Assembly: GCA_035553515.1 (NCBI GenBank)
Contig: DATNDG010000057.1
Span: forward strand, 1 to 64,000
Direction of reading: 5' to 3'
Origin: DAHUYF01 sp035553515
GTDB taxonomy: Bacteria; Pseudomonadota; Alphaproteobacteria; ATCC43930; CGMCC-115725
DNA: 64,000 bases
This document shows positions 16,465 to 28,775 of the stretch, piece after piece (the first letter of the stretch is position 1; the number at the start of each line of letters is the position of its first letter). The translations under genes and the position numbers were made by a program. The notes under the pieces are model-generated. The model was not told the DNA's origin. It made no database searches and saw nothing but the letters and a program-made list of their open reading frames with translations.

Positions 16465-17640
16465 ATGACCGACGCGCCGATGTCGCACGCCTCCCCGCGC
16501 CCGCCCGGCACCACCGCAGCTTTGGTCCTGGCCGACGGCAGCGTTTTTTGGGGGCGCGGCGTCGGCGCAGCGGGAGCGGCGGTCGGCGAAGTCTGCTTCA
16601 ACACGGCGATGACCGGCTATCAGGAGATCATGACCGATCCCTCCTATGCCGGACAGATCATCACCTTCACCTTCCCGCATATCGGCAATGTCGGCGCCAA
16701 TGCCGAGGATATTGAGACGACGACGCCGGCGGCGCGCGGCCTGGTGCTGCGCGCAGACATCACCGATCCCTCGAACTACCGCGCGGCGCAGGGCTTCGAC
16801 GCTTGGCTCAAATCCTTCGGATTGGCCGGCATCGCCGGCGTCGACACGCGGCGGCTGACCCGGCGCATCCGCGACCTGGGCGCCCCCAACGGCGCGCTCT
16901 GCCACGCGCCCGACGGCGCCATCGACGTGGCGGCGCTGCACGCGCGCGCGCGCGACTGGCCCGGCATCGAAGGCATGGACCTCGCCAAGGACGTCACCTG
17001 CCGCCAGACCTATCGCTGGGACGAGACGCGCTGGGAATGGGACAAAGGCTATGGCCGGCTCGACGCGCCACGCTTCCATGTCGTCGCCGTCGACTACGGC
17101 GCCAAGCGTAACATCCTGCGCATGCTGGCGAGTGCCGGCTGCCGGGTCACCGTGGTGCCGGCCGAGGCCAGCGCCGAGGACATCCTGCGCCACAAGCCGG
17201 ACGGCGTCTTCCTCTCCAACGGACCCGGCGATCCCGCCGCCACCGGCGCTTACGCGGTGCCGGTGATTCGCAAGCTGATCGACAGCGGCAAGCCGCTCTT
17301 CGGCATCTGCCTCGGCCATCAGCTGCTGGCGCTGGCGCTCGGCGGCAAGACGCGCAAGATGGCGATCGGCCATCGCGGCGCCAATCATCCGGTGAAGGAC
17401 CTCGCCACCGGCAAGGTCGAGATTACCAGCCAGAATCACGGCTTCTGCGTGCTGCCCGAGAGCCTGCCGGCGAGCGCCGAGGTGACGCACGTCTCGCTGT
17501 TCGACGGCAGCAACGAGGGATTGCGGCTCAAGGGCAAACCGGTCTTCTCGGTGCAGTACCATCCGGAAGCGAGCCCGGGCCCGCAGGACAGCCACTACCT
17601 CTTCGACCGCTTCGTCAAGCTGATGGAGCGGGCGCGGTGA
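16465..17640 (+). CDS. carA: carbamoyl-phosphate synthase small subunit
   Basis: A 391-residue glutaminase subunit that supplies ammonia to CarB for carbamoyl phosphate, feeding arginine and pyrimidine synthesis. The N-terminal CPSase small domain (GEVCFNTAMTGYQEI) is followed by a class I glutamine amidotransferase domain with the nucleophile in GICLGHQ and the His/Glu pair in QYHPEASPGP. ATG 16465 begins the protein; 16480 is an alternative. carB follows after 30 bases. Confidence 0.96.
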   Translation: MTDAPMSHASPRPPGTTAALVLADGSVFWGRGVGAAGAAVGEVCFNTAMTGYQEIMTDPSYAGQIITFTFPHIGNVGANAEDIETTTPAARGLVLRADITDPSNYRAAQGFDAWLKSFGLAGIAGVDTRRLTRRIRDLGAPNGALCHAPDGAIDVAALHARARDWPGIEGMDLAKDVTCRQTYRWDETRWEWDKGYGRLDAPRFHVVAVDYGAKRNILRMLASAGCRVTVVPAEASAEDILRHKPDGVFLSNGPGDPAATGAYAVPVIRKLIDSGKPLFGICLGHQLLALALGGKTRKMAIGHRGANHPVKDLATGKVEITSQNHGFCVLPESLPASAEVTHVSLFDGSNEGLRLKGKPVFSVQYHPEASPGPQDSHYLFDRFVKLMERAR

Positions 17641-17670
17641 GGGTTTCTCTCTCAGCCTTGTCTTCCGCCC

Positions 17671-20919
<3,249 letters not shown>

Positions 20920-20925
20920 CCACCT

Positions 20926-20956
20926 CCGGCCGCCGGGCACGGCCGGGCGGGGTTTT
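20926..20956 (+). terminator. likely intrinsic terminator after carB
   Basis: CCGGCCG, 7-base loop, CGGCCGG, then GCGGGG and TTTT, starting 7 bases after the stop. The T-run is short and slightly distant. Confidence 0.5.
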
Positions 20957-21004
20957 CGTTACCCTAGAACGCCTCTAAGTCACCGGGGGTAGAAGTTCCT
21001 TCCC

Positions 21005-21478
21005 ATGACGAAGATTCCGATGACTGCAGCCGGGTATGAGCGGCTGCAGGAAGAGTTGAAGCGGCTCAAATCGGTCGACCGGCCGGCCATCATCCGCGCC
21101 ATCGCCGAAGCGCGCGACCATGGCGACCTCTCGGAGAACGCGGAATACCATTCCGCGCGCGAGCGCCAGAGCTTCATCGAGGGCCGCGTGCTCGAGCTCG
21201 AGGACAAGATCGCGCGCGCCGAGGTGATCGACGTGTCGAAGCTCTCGGGCAAGGTGGTGAAGTTCGGCGCGACGGTCACCCTCGAGGACGAGGAGACCGA
21301 GGAGAAAGTGGTCTACCAGATCGTCGGCGAGGATGAGGCGGACATCGCGCAGCGCCGGCTTTCGGTGACCTCGCCGCTGGCCCGCGCGCTCATCGGCAAG
21401 ACCATCGGCGAGAGCGTCGAGGTCTCGACGCCGCGCGGCGCCCGCTCCTACGAAGTGGTGAAGGTCGCTTTCCGCTGA
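21005..21478 (+). CDS. greA: transcription elongation factor GreA
   Basis: A 157-residue GreA: N-terminal coiled coil (MTAAGYERLQEELKRLKS) with the acidic tip residues in EARDHGDLSENAEYHSARE, then the FKBP-like C-terminal domain. It rescues backtracked RNA polymerase by stimulating transcript cleavage. Placement behind carB is common in alphaproteobacteria. Its last 31 bases overlap the end of the convergent HAD gene. Confidence 0.96.
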   Translation: MTKIPMTAAGYERLQEELKRLKSVDRPAIIRAIAEARDHGDLSENAEYHSARERQSFIEGRVLELEDKIARAEVIDVSKLSGKVVKFGATVTLEDEETEEKVVYQIVGEDEADIAQRRLSVTSPLARALIGKTIGESVEVSTPRGARSYEVVKVAFR

Positions 21479-22143
21479 GCGATGAGCGCGGGCAGCGCGC
21501 TCATCTCCTGAAAGACCAGATCGGCGCCGGCAGCGGCGAGACGCTCGGCATGGCCGGGACGGCAATGGCTGCCGCCCGAGAAGCCGAAGGCGGTCATACC
21601 GGCCGATTTGGCGGCGAGGATGCCGGGCGCGCTGTCCTCGACGACGAGGGCGCGCGCCGGCGCCACGCCAATGCGTCGGGCGGCGTGCAGAAAGAGGTCG
21701 GGCGCGGGCTTGCCGCGCGCCACCTCGGCGCTGCTGAAGACGGCCTCGCCGAACCAGCGCGCCAGGCGACTCCAGTCGAGCTTCCGCCGCAACAAGGAGG
21801 GCGTGCTGCTGGAGGCGACGCAGCGCGGCAGCGCGAGCGCGGCGAGCGTCGCCTCGAGTCCCGGCATGGCGCGGAGATCGCGCTCGAAGAGCAAAGTCTC
21901 CATACGCTGCAACTCGGCGGCAAGCGCTGCCGGCAAGGGCGTCCCGCGCTCGCGCTCGAGTGCGGCATACATGTCCCTGTTGCTCATGCCGAGGAAGCGC
22001 TCGCCCACCTCGTCCGGCGTGATGGCATGGCCGATGGCGACGAGCGCCGCGGCCACGGCACGGCACGCCAGCACCTCGCTGTCGACGAGCACACCGTCGC
22101 AATCGAAGATGACGAGATCGAAGGGCCTTTCGCCAGCCCTCAC
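21448..22143 (-). CDS. HAD-superfamily phosphatase/phosphomutase-like hydrolase
   Basis: A 231-residue HAD protein, subgroup with a helical cap. The nucleophile motif is FDCDGVLVDSE, motif II SSTP, and motifs III/IV GKPAPD and VVEDSAPGI. It belongs with beta-phosphoglucomutase and 2-deoxyglucose-6-phosphatase-like enzymes, so it acts on a small phosphorylated metabolite, probably a sugar phosphate (inference). Its 3' end overlaps greA by 31 bases on the other strand. Confidence 0.88.
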   Translation of the reverse strand: MRAGERPFDLVIFDCDGVLVDSEVLACRAVAAALVAIGHAITPDEVGERFLGMSNRDMYAALERERGTPLPAALAAELQRMETLLFERDLRAMPGLEATLAALALPRCVASSSTPSLLRRKLDWSRLARWFGEAVFSSAEVARGKPAPDLFLHAARRIGVAPARALVVEDSAPGILAAKSAGMTAFGFSGGSHCRPGHAERLAAAGADLVFQEMSALPALIAQRKATFTTS

Positions 22144-22209
22144 GGCGCGGGCTCTCGCGGTTGCAAGAGCAACCGCTGCCGCCCGCCAGCGACAACGCTT
22201 CGCGTTGCG

Positions 22210-22695
22210 CTAGTCCTTGGCATCAACGTCGATGGGCACGCCGGGCTCGTATTTCGAGGCGCGGATGGCAAGCGCCGAGCGGACATGCGCGACATTGGGC
22301 GCGGCGGTGAGCTTGGTGGTGAGGAAGCGCTGATAGCTGTCCCAGTCGGTGGCGACGATCTTCAGCAGGAAATCGGTCTCGCCGGCGAGCATATGCACCT
22401 CGCGCACCTCGGGCCAGGTGAGCGACAGGGTTTCGAAGGCCTTGAGATCGGGCTCGGCCTGGCTCGACAGGCCCACCTGGGCGAAGACGGTGACGCCGTA
22501 GCCCAAAGCCTCGGGATTGACCTCGGCGTGATATCCCCGGATGAAGCCCGCCTCCTCGAGCGCGCGCACGCGCCGGAGGCAAGGCGGTGCCGAGATGCCG
22601 GCGCGCTGCGCCAGCTCGACATTGGTCATGCGGCCATTGTCCTGCAGGTCGCGCAGGATCCGTCGATCGATCTTGTCGAGCTTGATGCGTCGCAT
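22210..22695 (-). CDS. Lrp/AsnC family transcriptional regulator
   Basis: A 161-residue regulator with an N-terminal helix-turn-helix (KIDRRILRDLQDNGRMTN, then LAQRAGISAPPCLRRV) and a C-terminal RAM ligand domain (VREVHMLAGETDFLLKIV). Family members sense amino acids such as leucine. A perfect dyad lies 80 bases upstream and could be its own operator. It is divergent from the ELM1-family gene. The target genes are unknown. Confidence 0.92.
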   Translation of the reverse strand: MRRIKLDKIDRRILRDLQDNGRMTNVELAQRAGISAPPCLRRVRALEEAGFIRGYHAEVNPEALGYGVTVFAQVGLSSQAEPDLKAFETLSLTWPEVREVHMLAGETDFLLKIVATDWDSYQRFLTTKLTAAPNVAHVRSALAIRASKYEPGVPIDVDAKD

Positions 22696-22774
22696 CCGGA
22701 TATCTCTGAAATCGGCTGAAACCCGTCGCGCTCGCGCCCCCTTGCGAGGCGCTTTGCCGAGCGCGGCGCCATGG

Positions 22775-22789
22775 TATTACAAGGTAATA
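22775..22789. promoter_or_regulatory. candidate Lrp-type operator dyad
   Basis: TATTAC, AAG, GTAATA: a perfect 6-base inverted repeat in a short AT-rich patch between the divergent Lrp and ELM1 genes. Confidence 0.45.
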
Positions 22790-22889
22790 TTATTGCAAGG
22801 CAAGCGGGTGCCTGCGGCAGCGCCGCGCTTGCAACCCTGGTAAGCGGCGGCTAACACGCGGCTCGGGCATGCGATCAGGTGACAGAGGC

Positions 22890-23858
22890 ATGGCGGCACC
22901 GAGCGTCTGGGCGGTGCATGACGGCAAGATCGGCATGGCCAATCAGGTGATCGGGCTGGCCGAGGCGCTGGGCTTTCCCTTCGTCGAGAAGCGGCTTGCC
23001 GTGCGCGCGCCGTGGCGGCACCTGACGCCGCATCTCTGGGTGCAGCCGCTGGCGGCGCTGGGCCCGGAGGGCGACCAGCTGACGCCGCCCTGGCCGGACG
23101 TGCTGGTCGCCTGCGGCCGCACCGTCATCGCCCCGTCGCTCGCCGCCAAGCGCGCCAGCGGCAACCGCATCTTCTGGGTGCAGGTACAGGATCCGCGCTT
23201 TGCGCGCCGCGACGTCGATCTGATGGTGGTGCCGGCGCATGATCCGGCGCAAGGCGCCAATGTGCTGCGCACGCTGGGCGCGGTTCATCGCGTCACCGAG
23301 GCGAAGCTCGCGGCAGGCGCGCGCGGGCTCGAGCCGAGGCTTGCGCATCTGCCAAGGCCGCTGGTGGCGGTGCTGATCGGCGGCAACAACCGCGTCTATC
23401 GGCTGGGTGAGGCGCGCTTCGTGGCACTCGCCGACGAGCTCGCCGCGCTGGCACGCGCCGGTTACGGCATCGCCGTGACGCCCTCGCGGCGCACCGGCGC
23501 CGAGAACGAGCGGTTGCTGCGCGAGCGGCTCGCCGGGCCCAACGCCTATGTGTGGGACGGCAGCGGCGACAATCCCTATTTCGGCTTGCTCGGCCTCGCC
23601 GACGTCGTGCTGGTGACCGGCGATTCCGTCTCGATGGTGAGCGAGGCGGCGGCGACCGGCAAGCCGGTCTACATCATCCATCCCGATGGCGGCTCGGAGA
23701 AGTTCGCGCGCTTCCACCAGGCGATGCGCGAGGCCGGCATCACCCGCCCCTTCACCGGCACGATCGAGAGCTGGCGCTACGTGCCGCCGGACGATACCGG
23801 CCGCGCTGCCGCCGAGATTCGCCGGCGCCTCGCGCTGCGCCGCGCCGAGGTCGCCTGA
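22890..23858 (+). CDS. ELM1-family (COG3660-type) protein
   Basis: A 322-residue protein of the bacterial relatives of plant mitochondrial fission factor ELM1. It opens with VWAVHDGKIGMANQVIGLAEALG and has a GT-B-like second half (VLIGGNNRVYRLG, TGDSVSMVSEAAATGKPVYIIHP), which resembles nucleotide-sugar transferases although no activity is established. I use ATG 22890, which has an AGAGG site; 22869 is possible. The double PAP2 gene begins one base after its stop, so the two are probably co-translated, hinting at a membrane or lipid-linked sugar role. Confidence 0.85.
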   Translation: MAAPSVWAVHDGKIGMANQVIGLAEALGFPFVEKRLAVRAPWRHLTPHLWVQPLAALGPEGDQLTPPWPDVLVACGRTVIAPSLAAKRASGNRIFWVQVQDPRFARRDVDLMVVPAHDPAQGANVLRTLGAVHRVTEAKLAAGARGLEPRLAHLPRPLVAVLIGGNNRVYRLGEARFVALADELAALARAGYGIAVTPSRRTGAENERLLRERLAGPNAYVWDGSGDNPYFGLLGLADVVLVTGDSVSMVSEAAATGKPVYIIHPDGGSEKFARFHQAMREAGITRPFTGTIESWRYVPPDDTGRAAAEIRRRLALRRAEVA

Positions 23859-23859
23859 C

Positions 23860-25209
23860 ATGAGTCGGGCGGTCGCCCTCTATGTCGCGGCGCTGGTGCT
23901 GGCGACGGTGCTCTTCCTCATCTTCCCCGCCATCGATCTCTGGACGGCGGGACTCTTCTACCACCCCGGCAGCGGCTTCTTCCTGTCGCAGTGGCTGCCG
24001 GTGCGCGCGATCTACTTCGGCGTCCCCTACCTCACCGACGCCATCGTCGCCGGCGTCCCGGCGGTCTATCTCGTTTCGCTGCTGCGCGGTCGGCCGCTCT
24101 GGCGCATCGACGGGCGCGCCGCCGCCTTCCTGCTGCTGGCACTGGCACTGGGGCCGGGACTGGTGGTGAACACCGTGCTGAAGGATCACTGGGGCCGGGC
24201 CCGGCCGGCGCAGGTGACGGAATTCGGCGGCAAGGCGGAGTTCACGCCGGCGCCGCTGCCGGCGGAGCAATGCGGGCATAACTGCTCGTTCCCGGCCGGG
24301 CATCCGGCGATGGGCTTCTATCTCATCTCCTTCGCCCTGCTCATTCCCGAGCGCCGGCGCCGCCACGCCGCGGAAGCGGGCGCGGTGGCGCTGGGCGCGG
24401 TCTTTGGATTGGCGCGCATGGCGCAAGGCGGGCATTTCCTCTCCGATGTCGTGTTCTCGGGCTTCATCGTCGGCGGGCTCTGCTGGCTGTTGCACCGGCT
24501 CATCGTCGCCGATGACCGCTTCCTCCGCCGCTTGGGCGCGCTCGCACCGCCGCGCTGGATGGCGCTGCCGGCATTGCTGCTGCTCGCAGCGCTACTGCTG
24601 TCGATCGCCTTCATCGACCGGCCGGTCGCCTGGTACTTTCATGGGAGCGATCCCGAGCTCCGCGCGACCTTCACGTTCATCACCCAGTTCGGGCTGGGCA
24701 AGGGCTATCTCATCGTCAGCGCCGGGCTCTTCCTCGCGTTCCGCGCCGCAGCGGCGGCGTCATCGAGCGAGCGGCTGGCGGCGAGCCTCGCGCATAACGC
24801 CCATTGCGCGCTCTATATCTTCTGCGCAGTGGCCGGTTCCGGCCTCGTCGCCGACATCCTGAAGCTGATCTTCGGCCGCGCCCGGCCGAAGCTGCTTTTC
24901 GCCAACGGCTTCTACGGCTTCACCTGGGGCGCGGGACAGGCGGATTACTGGTCCTTCCCCTCGGGCCACGCCACCACCATGGGCGCGCTGGTGGTGGCGC
25001 TTTACCTCCTCTGGCCGCGCGGGCTGCCGCTTTACCTCGCGGCCGCGCTGCTGGTGATGGCGAGCCGCATCATCATCAACGCGCATTATCCGAGCGACGT
25101 GCTGGCGGGCGCCGCGCTGGGCGGCGCCGTCGCCTGGGCGATCGGCCAGGGCTTCGCGCGCGCCGGGCTGGCCCCGGCCGCTCAACCCTTAGCCACCTTG
25201 GAGCGATAG
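23860..25209 (+). CDS. tandem PAP2 phosphatase, two complete catalytic domains
   Basis: A 449-residue multi-span membrane protein made of two PAP2 (lipid phosphatase) units. Unit one: KX6RP at 108-116, FPAGH with His148, and His192/Asp196 in GGHFLSD. Unit two: KX6RP at 335-343, FPSGH with His370, and R403, H409, D413 in the SRxxxxxHxxxD motif. Single-unit homologues of about 220 residues dephosphorylate undecaprenyl diphosphate, lipid A or phosphatidic acid. Unit one has Ala in place of Ser in its first and third motif serines (PAGH, LAR). It follows the ELM1-family gene by one base, and its tail overlaps the GT39 gene by 28 bases. Confidence 0.87.
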   Translation: MSRAVALYVAALVLATVLFLIFPAIDLWTAGLFYHPGSGFFLSQWLPVRAIYFGVPYLTDAIVAGVPAVYLVSLLRGRPLWRIDGRAAAFLLLALALGPGLVVNTVLKDHWGRARPAQVTEFGGKAEFTPAPLPAEQCGHNCSFPAGHPAMGFYLISFALLIPERRRRHAAEAGAVALGAVFGLARMAQGGHFLSDVVFSGFIVGGLCWLLHRLIVADDRFLRRLGALAPPRWMALPALLLLAALLLSIAFIDRPVAWYFHGSDPELRATFTFITQFGLGKGYLIVSAGLFLAFRAAAAASSSERLAASLAHNAHCALYIFCAVAGSGLVADILKLIFGRARPKLLFANGFYGFTWGAGQADYWSFPSGHATTMGALVVALYLLWPRGLPLYLAAALLVMASRIIINAHYPSDVLAGAALGGAVAWAIGQGFARAGLAPAAQPLATLER

Positions 25210-26753
25210 CCCTCGAATCCGCGCAGCCAGTAGATCCGGTAGGTGCGGAAGGTCTTGGGGCCGAGCCGGATCAGGATTTCCTGCACCGTGGGATCGACGC
25301 TCTTGAAGCGCGCGAGGATGCGCTGCACATCATCGCCCGTGCGCGCCACCAGCATGAAGTCGTCGCCGACATAGCGTTGCGGCTCGGCGGTGAGGTCGAA
25401 GCCGTCATGGACGCCGCCATCACCGTTCCATTTGAGCGCGTCGAAGGGATGCGGCCGCACGTAATAGATGAGCGCCGCCATCACCTCGCGGTCGTCCGCC
25501 ATGAGATGCGTGCCCGGATGGTGCAGCAGGAGATCGCCGACGCTTTGGCCGAGCGGCCGCCAGCCGCGCAGCCGATGCAGCAGATCGTAGCGCACCGGCA
25601 GCTCGGCGCCGAAGGCCGGCAGCACGTCATGCGCGCCAAAGGCGACGAGGGCGCTTACCACATCAAGCGCCACCGCGGCGATGATCACCCCCCGGCGTCC
25701 GCGTGCGAGCAGCCAAGCGACGACCAGCACGGTGGCCGAGACGAAGGTCGGGGCCGACCAGTTCGCCTGAGCGCGCGAGAGGAAGCTCACCACCAGCATC
25801 ATCGCCAAGGTCGGCAGGGCGAAGCAGGCGAGGAGCGCGGCGCGGCGCTCTTTGAGGCTGCGCGGCGCCAGCAGCACCAGGGCGAGCAGACTGGCGAAGA
25901 GGATCGGTCCGAATACGCCGAATTGCGAGCCAAGGAATTCGAAGAACATTTTCGGATGGAAGAGCGGTCCGCCGAGATCGGCGTTGTCGCGCGTGTGCAG
26001 ATAGCTGACGAAGCCGTTCGACGCGTTCCAGGCGAAATTGGGCGCATAAACCAGCAGCGCCAGCAGCACCGCGCCGAAGAAGCGCTTCAGATGCCGGCGC
26101 TCGTCACGGAAGAGCAGCAGGAAGAGCAGCGCCGAGAGCAGCCAATAGGCCATGGCGTATTTGCTCAGGAGGCCGAAGCCGGCGGCGATGCCGACCATGA
26201 GCCACCAGCGCTCGCCGCCGGGCTCGCGCGCGCGCAGGAACGCATAGAGCGCTACCGCCCAGCAGAAGAGGAGCGGCGCGTCGGTCGAGATGATCACCGC
26301 CGAAGCCGAAACTCCCGGCAGGGTCACATAGGCCACCGCCGACCAGAAGGCCACGCGCGAATCATAGAGGCGGAGCGCGACCTGATAGAGCACCAGCGCG
26401 GTGCCAAAATGGAGCAGCGGGGCAGCCAAGCGGATCGCCGCCTCGCTGTCACCAAAGGCGGCGGTGGTGAGCGCGATGAGCCAGGCGACCACCGGCGGCT
26501 TCGAGTAGTAGCCGAAGGCCGGGTGCAGCGACCACAGCCAGTATTGCGCCTCGTCGGGGTAGAGATCGGCGCGGCCGAGCCCGAGCCAGACCAAGCGCAG
26601 CAGGGTCACGGCGAAGACTATCCATAGCGCCCAGCTCCAGGAGCGCTCGTCCTGCGCCGCCTGCTGCCGCGTCAAACCGCCGCCGATCACCATGGCGGCG
26701 GAGCCTAGCGGCACGGCCGGTACTGCGCCACCCTGGCGCCGCAGTTTTCGCAT
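25182..26753 (-). CDS. GT39-family membrane glycosyltransferase (ArnT/PMT-like)
   Basis: A 523-residue protein with about eleven membrane segments. The acidic motif of the first periplasmic loop is LYPDEAQYW at about residue 66, then YYSKPPVVAW. GT39 enzymes transfer a sugar from a polyprenyl phosphate to lipid A or protein on the outer face of the inner membrane; ArnT adds aminoarabinose. The C-terminal soluble part is about 170 residues. ATG 26693 is an alternative start. It converges on the PAP2 gene with a 28-base overlap, and diverges from the unknown 634-residue protein. Confidence 0.85.
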   Translation of the reverse strand: MRKLRRQGGAVPAVPLGSAAMVIGGGLTRQQAAQDERSWSWALWIVFAVTLLRLVWLGLGRADLYPDEAQYWLWSLHPAFGYYSKPPVVAWLIALTTAAFGDSEAAIRLAAPLLHFGTALVLYQVALRLYDSRVAFWSAVAYVTLPGVSASAVIISTDAPLLFCWAVALYAFLRAREPGGERWWLMVGIAAGFGLLSKYAMAYWLLSALLFLLLFRDERRHLKRFFGAVLLALLVYAPNFAWNASNGFVSYLHTRDNADLGGPLFHPKMFFEFLGSQFGVFGPILFASLLALVLLAPRSLKERRAALLACFALPTLAMMLVVSFLSRAQANWSAPTFVSATVLVVAWLLARGRRGVIIAAVALDVVSALVAFGAHDVLPAFGAELPVRYDLLHRLRGWRPLGQSVGDLLLHHPGTHLMADDREVMAALIYYVRPHPFDALKWNGDGGVHDGFDLTAEPQRYVGDDFMLVARTGDDVQRILARFKSVDPTVQEILIRLGPKTFRTYRIYWLRGFEGYRSKVAKG

Positions 26754-26850
26754 GGACGGACGTCTTCCGCGCCCGCCGGCATGATCCCTAGCATTCGCCG
26801 CCCCTGCTTGCTAAGTCATTCCGGGGGCGGGAAGCGGCAGGCACCCGGTA

Positions 26851-28755
26851 ATGCAACTCAGGATCGAGACCTTCAGCAATAAGAGCGGCGGCAACGCCTT
26901 CTTCAAGGCGGTGACCCACCCGCTGGCGGCACGCGCGATGAAGGATCTGCTCGCCCGACTCGGCCGCGGCAGGGTGGCGATCTACGATCCCGAAGGTTGC
27001 GCCAATGGTCTCTCCGACCTCTACGACCTCGCCGGCCTCGACATCGCCGGCTGTTATGTGCAGGACGTGACCGCGATCGGCCAGCCGGTGCTCGGCCGCG
27101 CGGCGCAGCCGGTGACCGAGATCGGCCAATCGGGCGCGAGCCTCGTCTTCATCGCCGCCTTCGATGCGGGCCGCGTGCTCGACCATATCCGCCATCTGCT
27201 GCCGCGGGACGCCGAGGCGGTGAGCCTCGACGCGATCCGCCTGCCAGGGCCGCTGCTGTCCAATCCGCGCCGCTACCTTGACTCGCTCAACTTCGCCACG
27301 AATTTCGTCTTCTTCCGCGAGCAGGGCGGGCTTTCGACCCGACTCGTCACCGCGAATTACTGGGCGGGATATGGCGCCGCGGCGGTGAAGCTCTGGCTGT
27401 TGCTCTTCGGAGAGCGCGGCGAGGTTCTCGCCGAATGGAGCGAGGACGTGGCATCGGGCGCCGGCTCCATCGTGCTCGACAGTCGCGAGATCCGCCGCCG
27501 CTTCGACCTGCCCGAATTCACCGGTCAGCTCTTCCTCCATGTGGTCGGCGCGGTCGGCCATGACGTGGTGAAATACGCGCTCGATACCTATGGCGCGGGC
27601 GCGGAGGCTTGCCTTTCCTGCACGCATGACGCCAATTCCTGGCCGGCGGATTTCTACGCCGGCCTGCCCGCGCCGGCGGCGGGCGAGCGCGTCGTCCTGT
27701 GGCTCCAGAACAGCCAGCCCTGCGCCGTGCCCTCGAACGCCATCAGCCTCAACCTGATGGGCGACGGCACGGTGAAAAAGCTCGCCGCCGCAATCCCGCC
27801 CTTTGCCAGCTACGCGCTCGACGTGGCCGAGCTGCTGCCCGGCGCGCGCTGGCCGCAGCAGCTCGAGCTCAGCGCCGGCAAATATGTGGTGCGGCCGCGC
27901 TACGAGGTAATCGGCAAAGGCCGCCGGCGCATCGCCCATGTCAATGTCGAGCGCAGTGACCTGAAGCCCGATCCGCGCATCGCCGAACTCGGCAACATGC
28001 TGGGCAAGGGCTACCTGCTGCCGGCGCCAGTGCTGCCGCGCCGCCAGTGGCGCTCGCTGGCGCTGCCGACGCCGATGGCGACGACGCAGCGCGAGCTGCC
28101 GATCTCGCTCGTCGTCTATGACGGCTCCGGCCGCGAGGCGGCACGCCGCCGCTTCGGCCGCTTGAAACGCAGCGACAGCGTCGCGGCCGAACTCGACGAG
28201 GTGATCAACGGCGCCGAGCTCGCCGCGGGATACGGCCATCTGGAGCTGGTCTACGATTTCGCCGAAGGCGGCGAAGCGGATGGCTGGTTGCACGGCCTCT
28301 TCCGCTACGAGGACCGGCACAGCGGCCATGCGGCCGAGACGAGCTTCGGCGCGCATGTCTTCAACACGGTGCTCACCTACAAGGGCGAGCCGCAATCCTA
28401 TGCCGGGCGCGCGCCGGGCCTCTCGACCAGGCTCTTCCTGCGCCTCGGCGAGACACCGCACGACACGCTCTGCCATCTGATCTACCCGGCCTCGACCCCC
28501 TGGCACGGCGAGAGCGCGACCGATCTCGTGCTGCACGACCGCAGCGGCGGCGAGGTCGCGCGCCAGCGCGTCAGCATCCCCTGCTCGGGCTCGCTCTTCT
28601 GGCGCTATCACGAGATGTTCGACGAGAGCGCCCGCGCCAAAGCCGGCAGCGGTGCCTATGTGATCATCCGCGACGTCACCTGCCGGCTCTTCGGCTATCA
28701 TGGGCTGCTCGCCCGCGACGGCGCCTTCAGCCTCGACCATATGTTCGGCTTCTGA
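26851..28755 (+). CDS. unrecognised 634-residue conserved-looking protein
   Basis: I do not recognise this protein. It is soluble, with no signal peptide or membrane segment. The first 150 residues look alpha/beta (VAIYDPEG at about 48, LYDLAGLDIAGCYVQDV, ASLVFIAAFDAG). The rest reads as beta-rich with scattered Trp, Gly and His, including GHDVVKYALDTYG, CTHDANSWPADFYAGLPAP, WLHGLFRYEDRHSGHAAETSFG and the end SLDHMFGF. Codon use is typical of the neighbourhood, and residue composition argues for a true gene. An AGG site lies about 9 bases before ATG. trxB starts 20 bases after its stop, so they may be cotranscribed. Confidence 0.82.
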   Translation: MQLRIETFSNKSGGNAFFKAVTHPLAARAMKDLLARLGRGRVAIYDPEGCANGLSDLYDLAGLDIAGCYVQDVTAIGQPVLGRAAQPVTEIGQSGASLVFIAAFDAGRVLDHIRHLLPRDAEAVSLDAIRLPGPLLSNPRRYLDSLNFATNFVFFREQGGLSTRLVTANYWAGYGAAAVKLWLLLFGERGEVLAEWSEDVASGAGSIVLDSREIRRRFDLPEFTGQLFLHVVGAVGHDVVKYALDTYGAGAEACLSCTHDANSWPADFYAGLPAPAAGERVVLWLQNSQPCAVPSNAISLNLMGDGTVKKLAAAIPPFASYALDVAELLPGARWPQQLELSAGKYVVRPRYEVIGKGRRRIAHVNVERSDLKPDPRIAELGNMLGKGYLLPAPVLPRRQWRSLALPTPMATTQRELPISLVVYDGSGREAARRRFGRLKRSDSVAAELDEVINGAELAAGYGHLELVYDFAEGGEADGWLHGLFRYEDRHSGHAAETSFGAHVFNTVLTYKGEPQSYAGRAPGLSTRLFLRLGETPHDTLCHLIYPASTPWHGESATDLVLHDRSGGEVARQRVSIPCSGSLFWRYHEMFDESARAKAGSGAYVIIRDVTCRLFGYHGLLARDGAFSLDHMFGF

Positions 28756-28775
28756 CCGACCGGAACCTTCATCCT

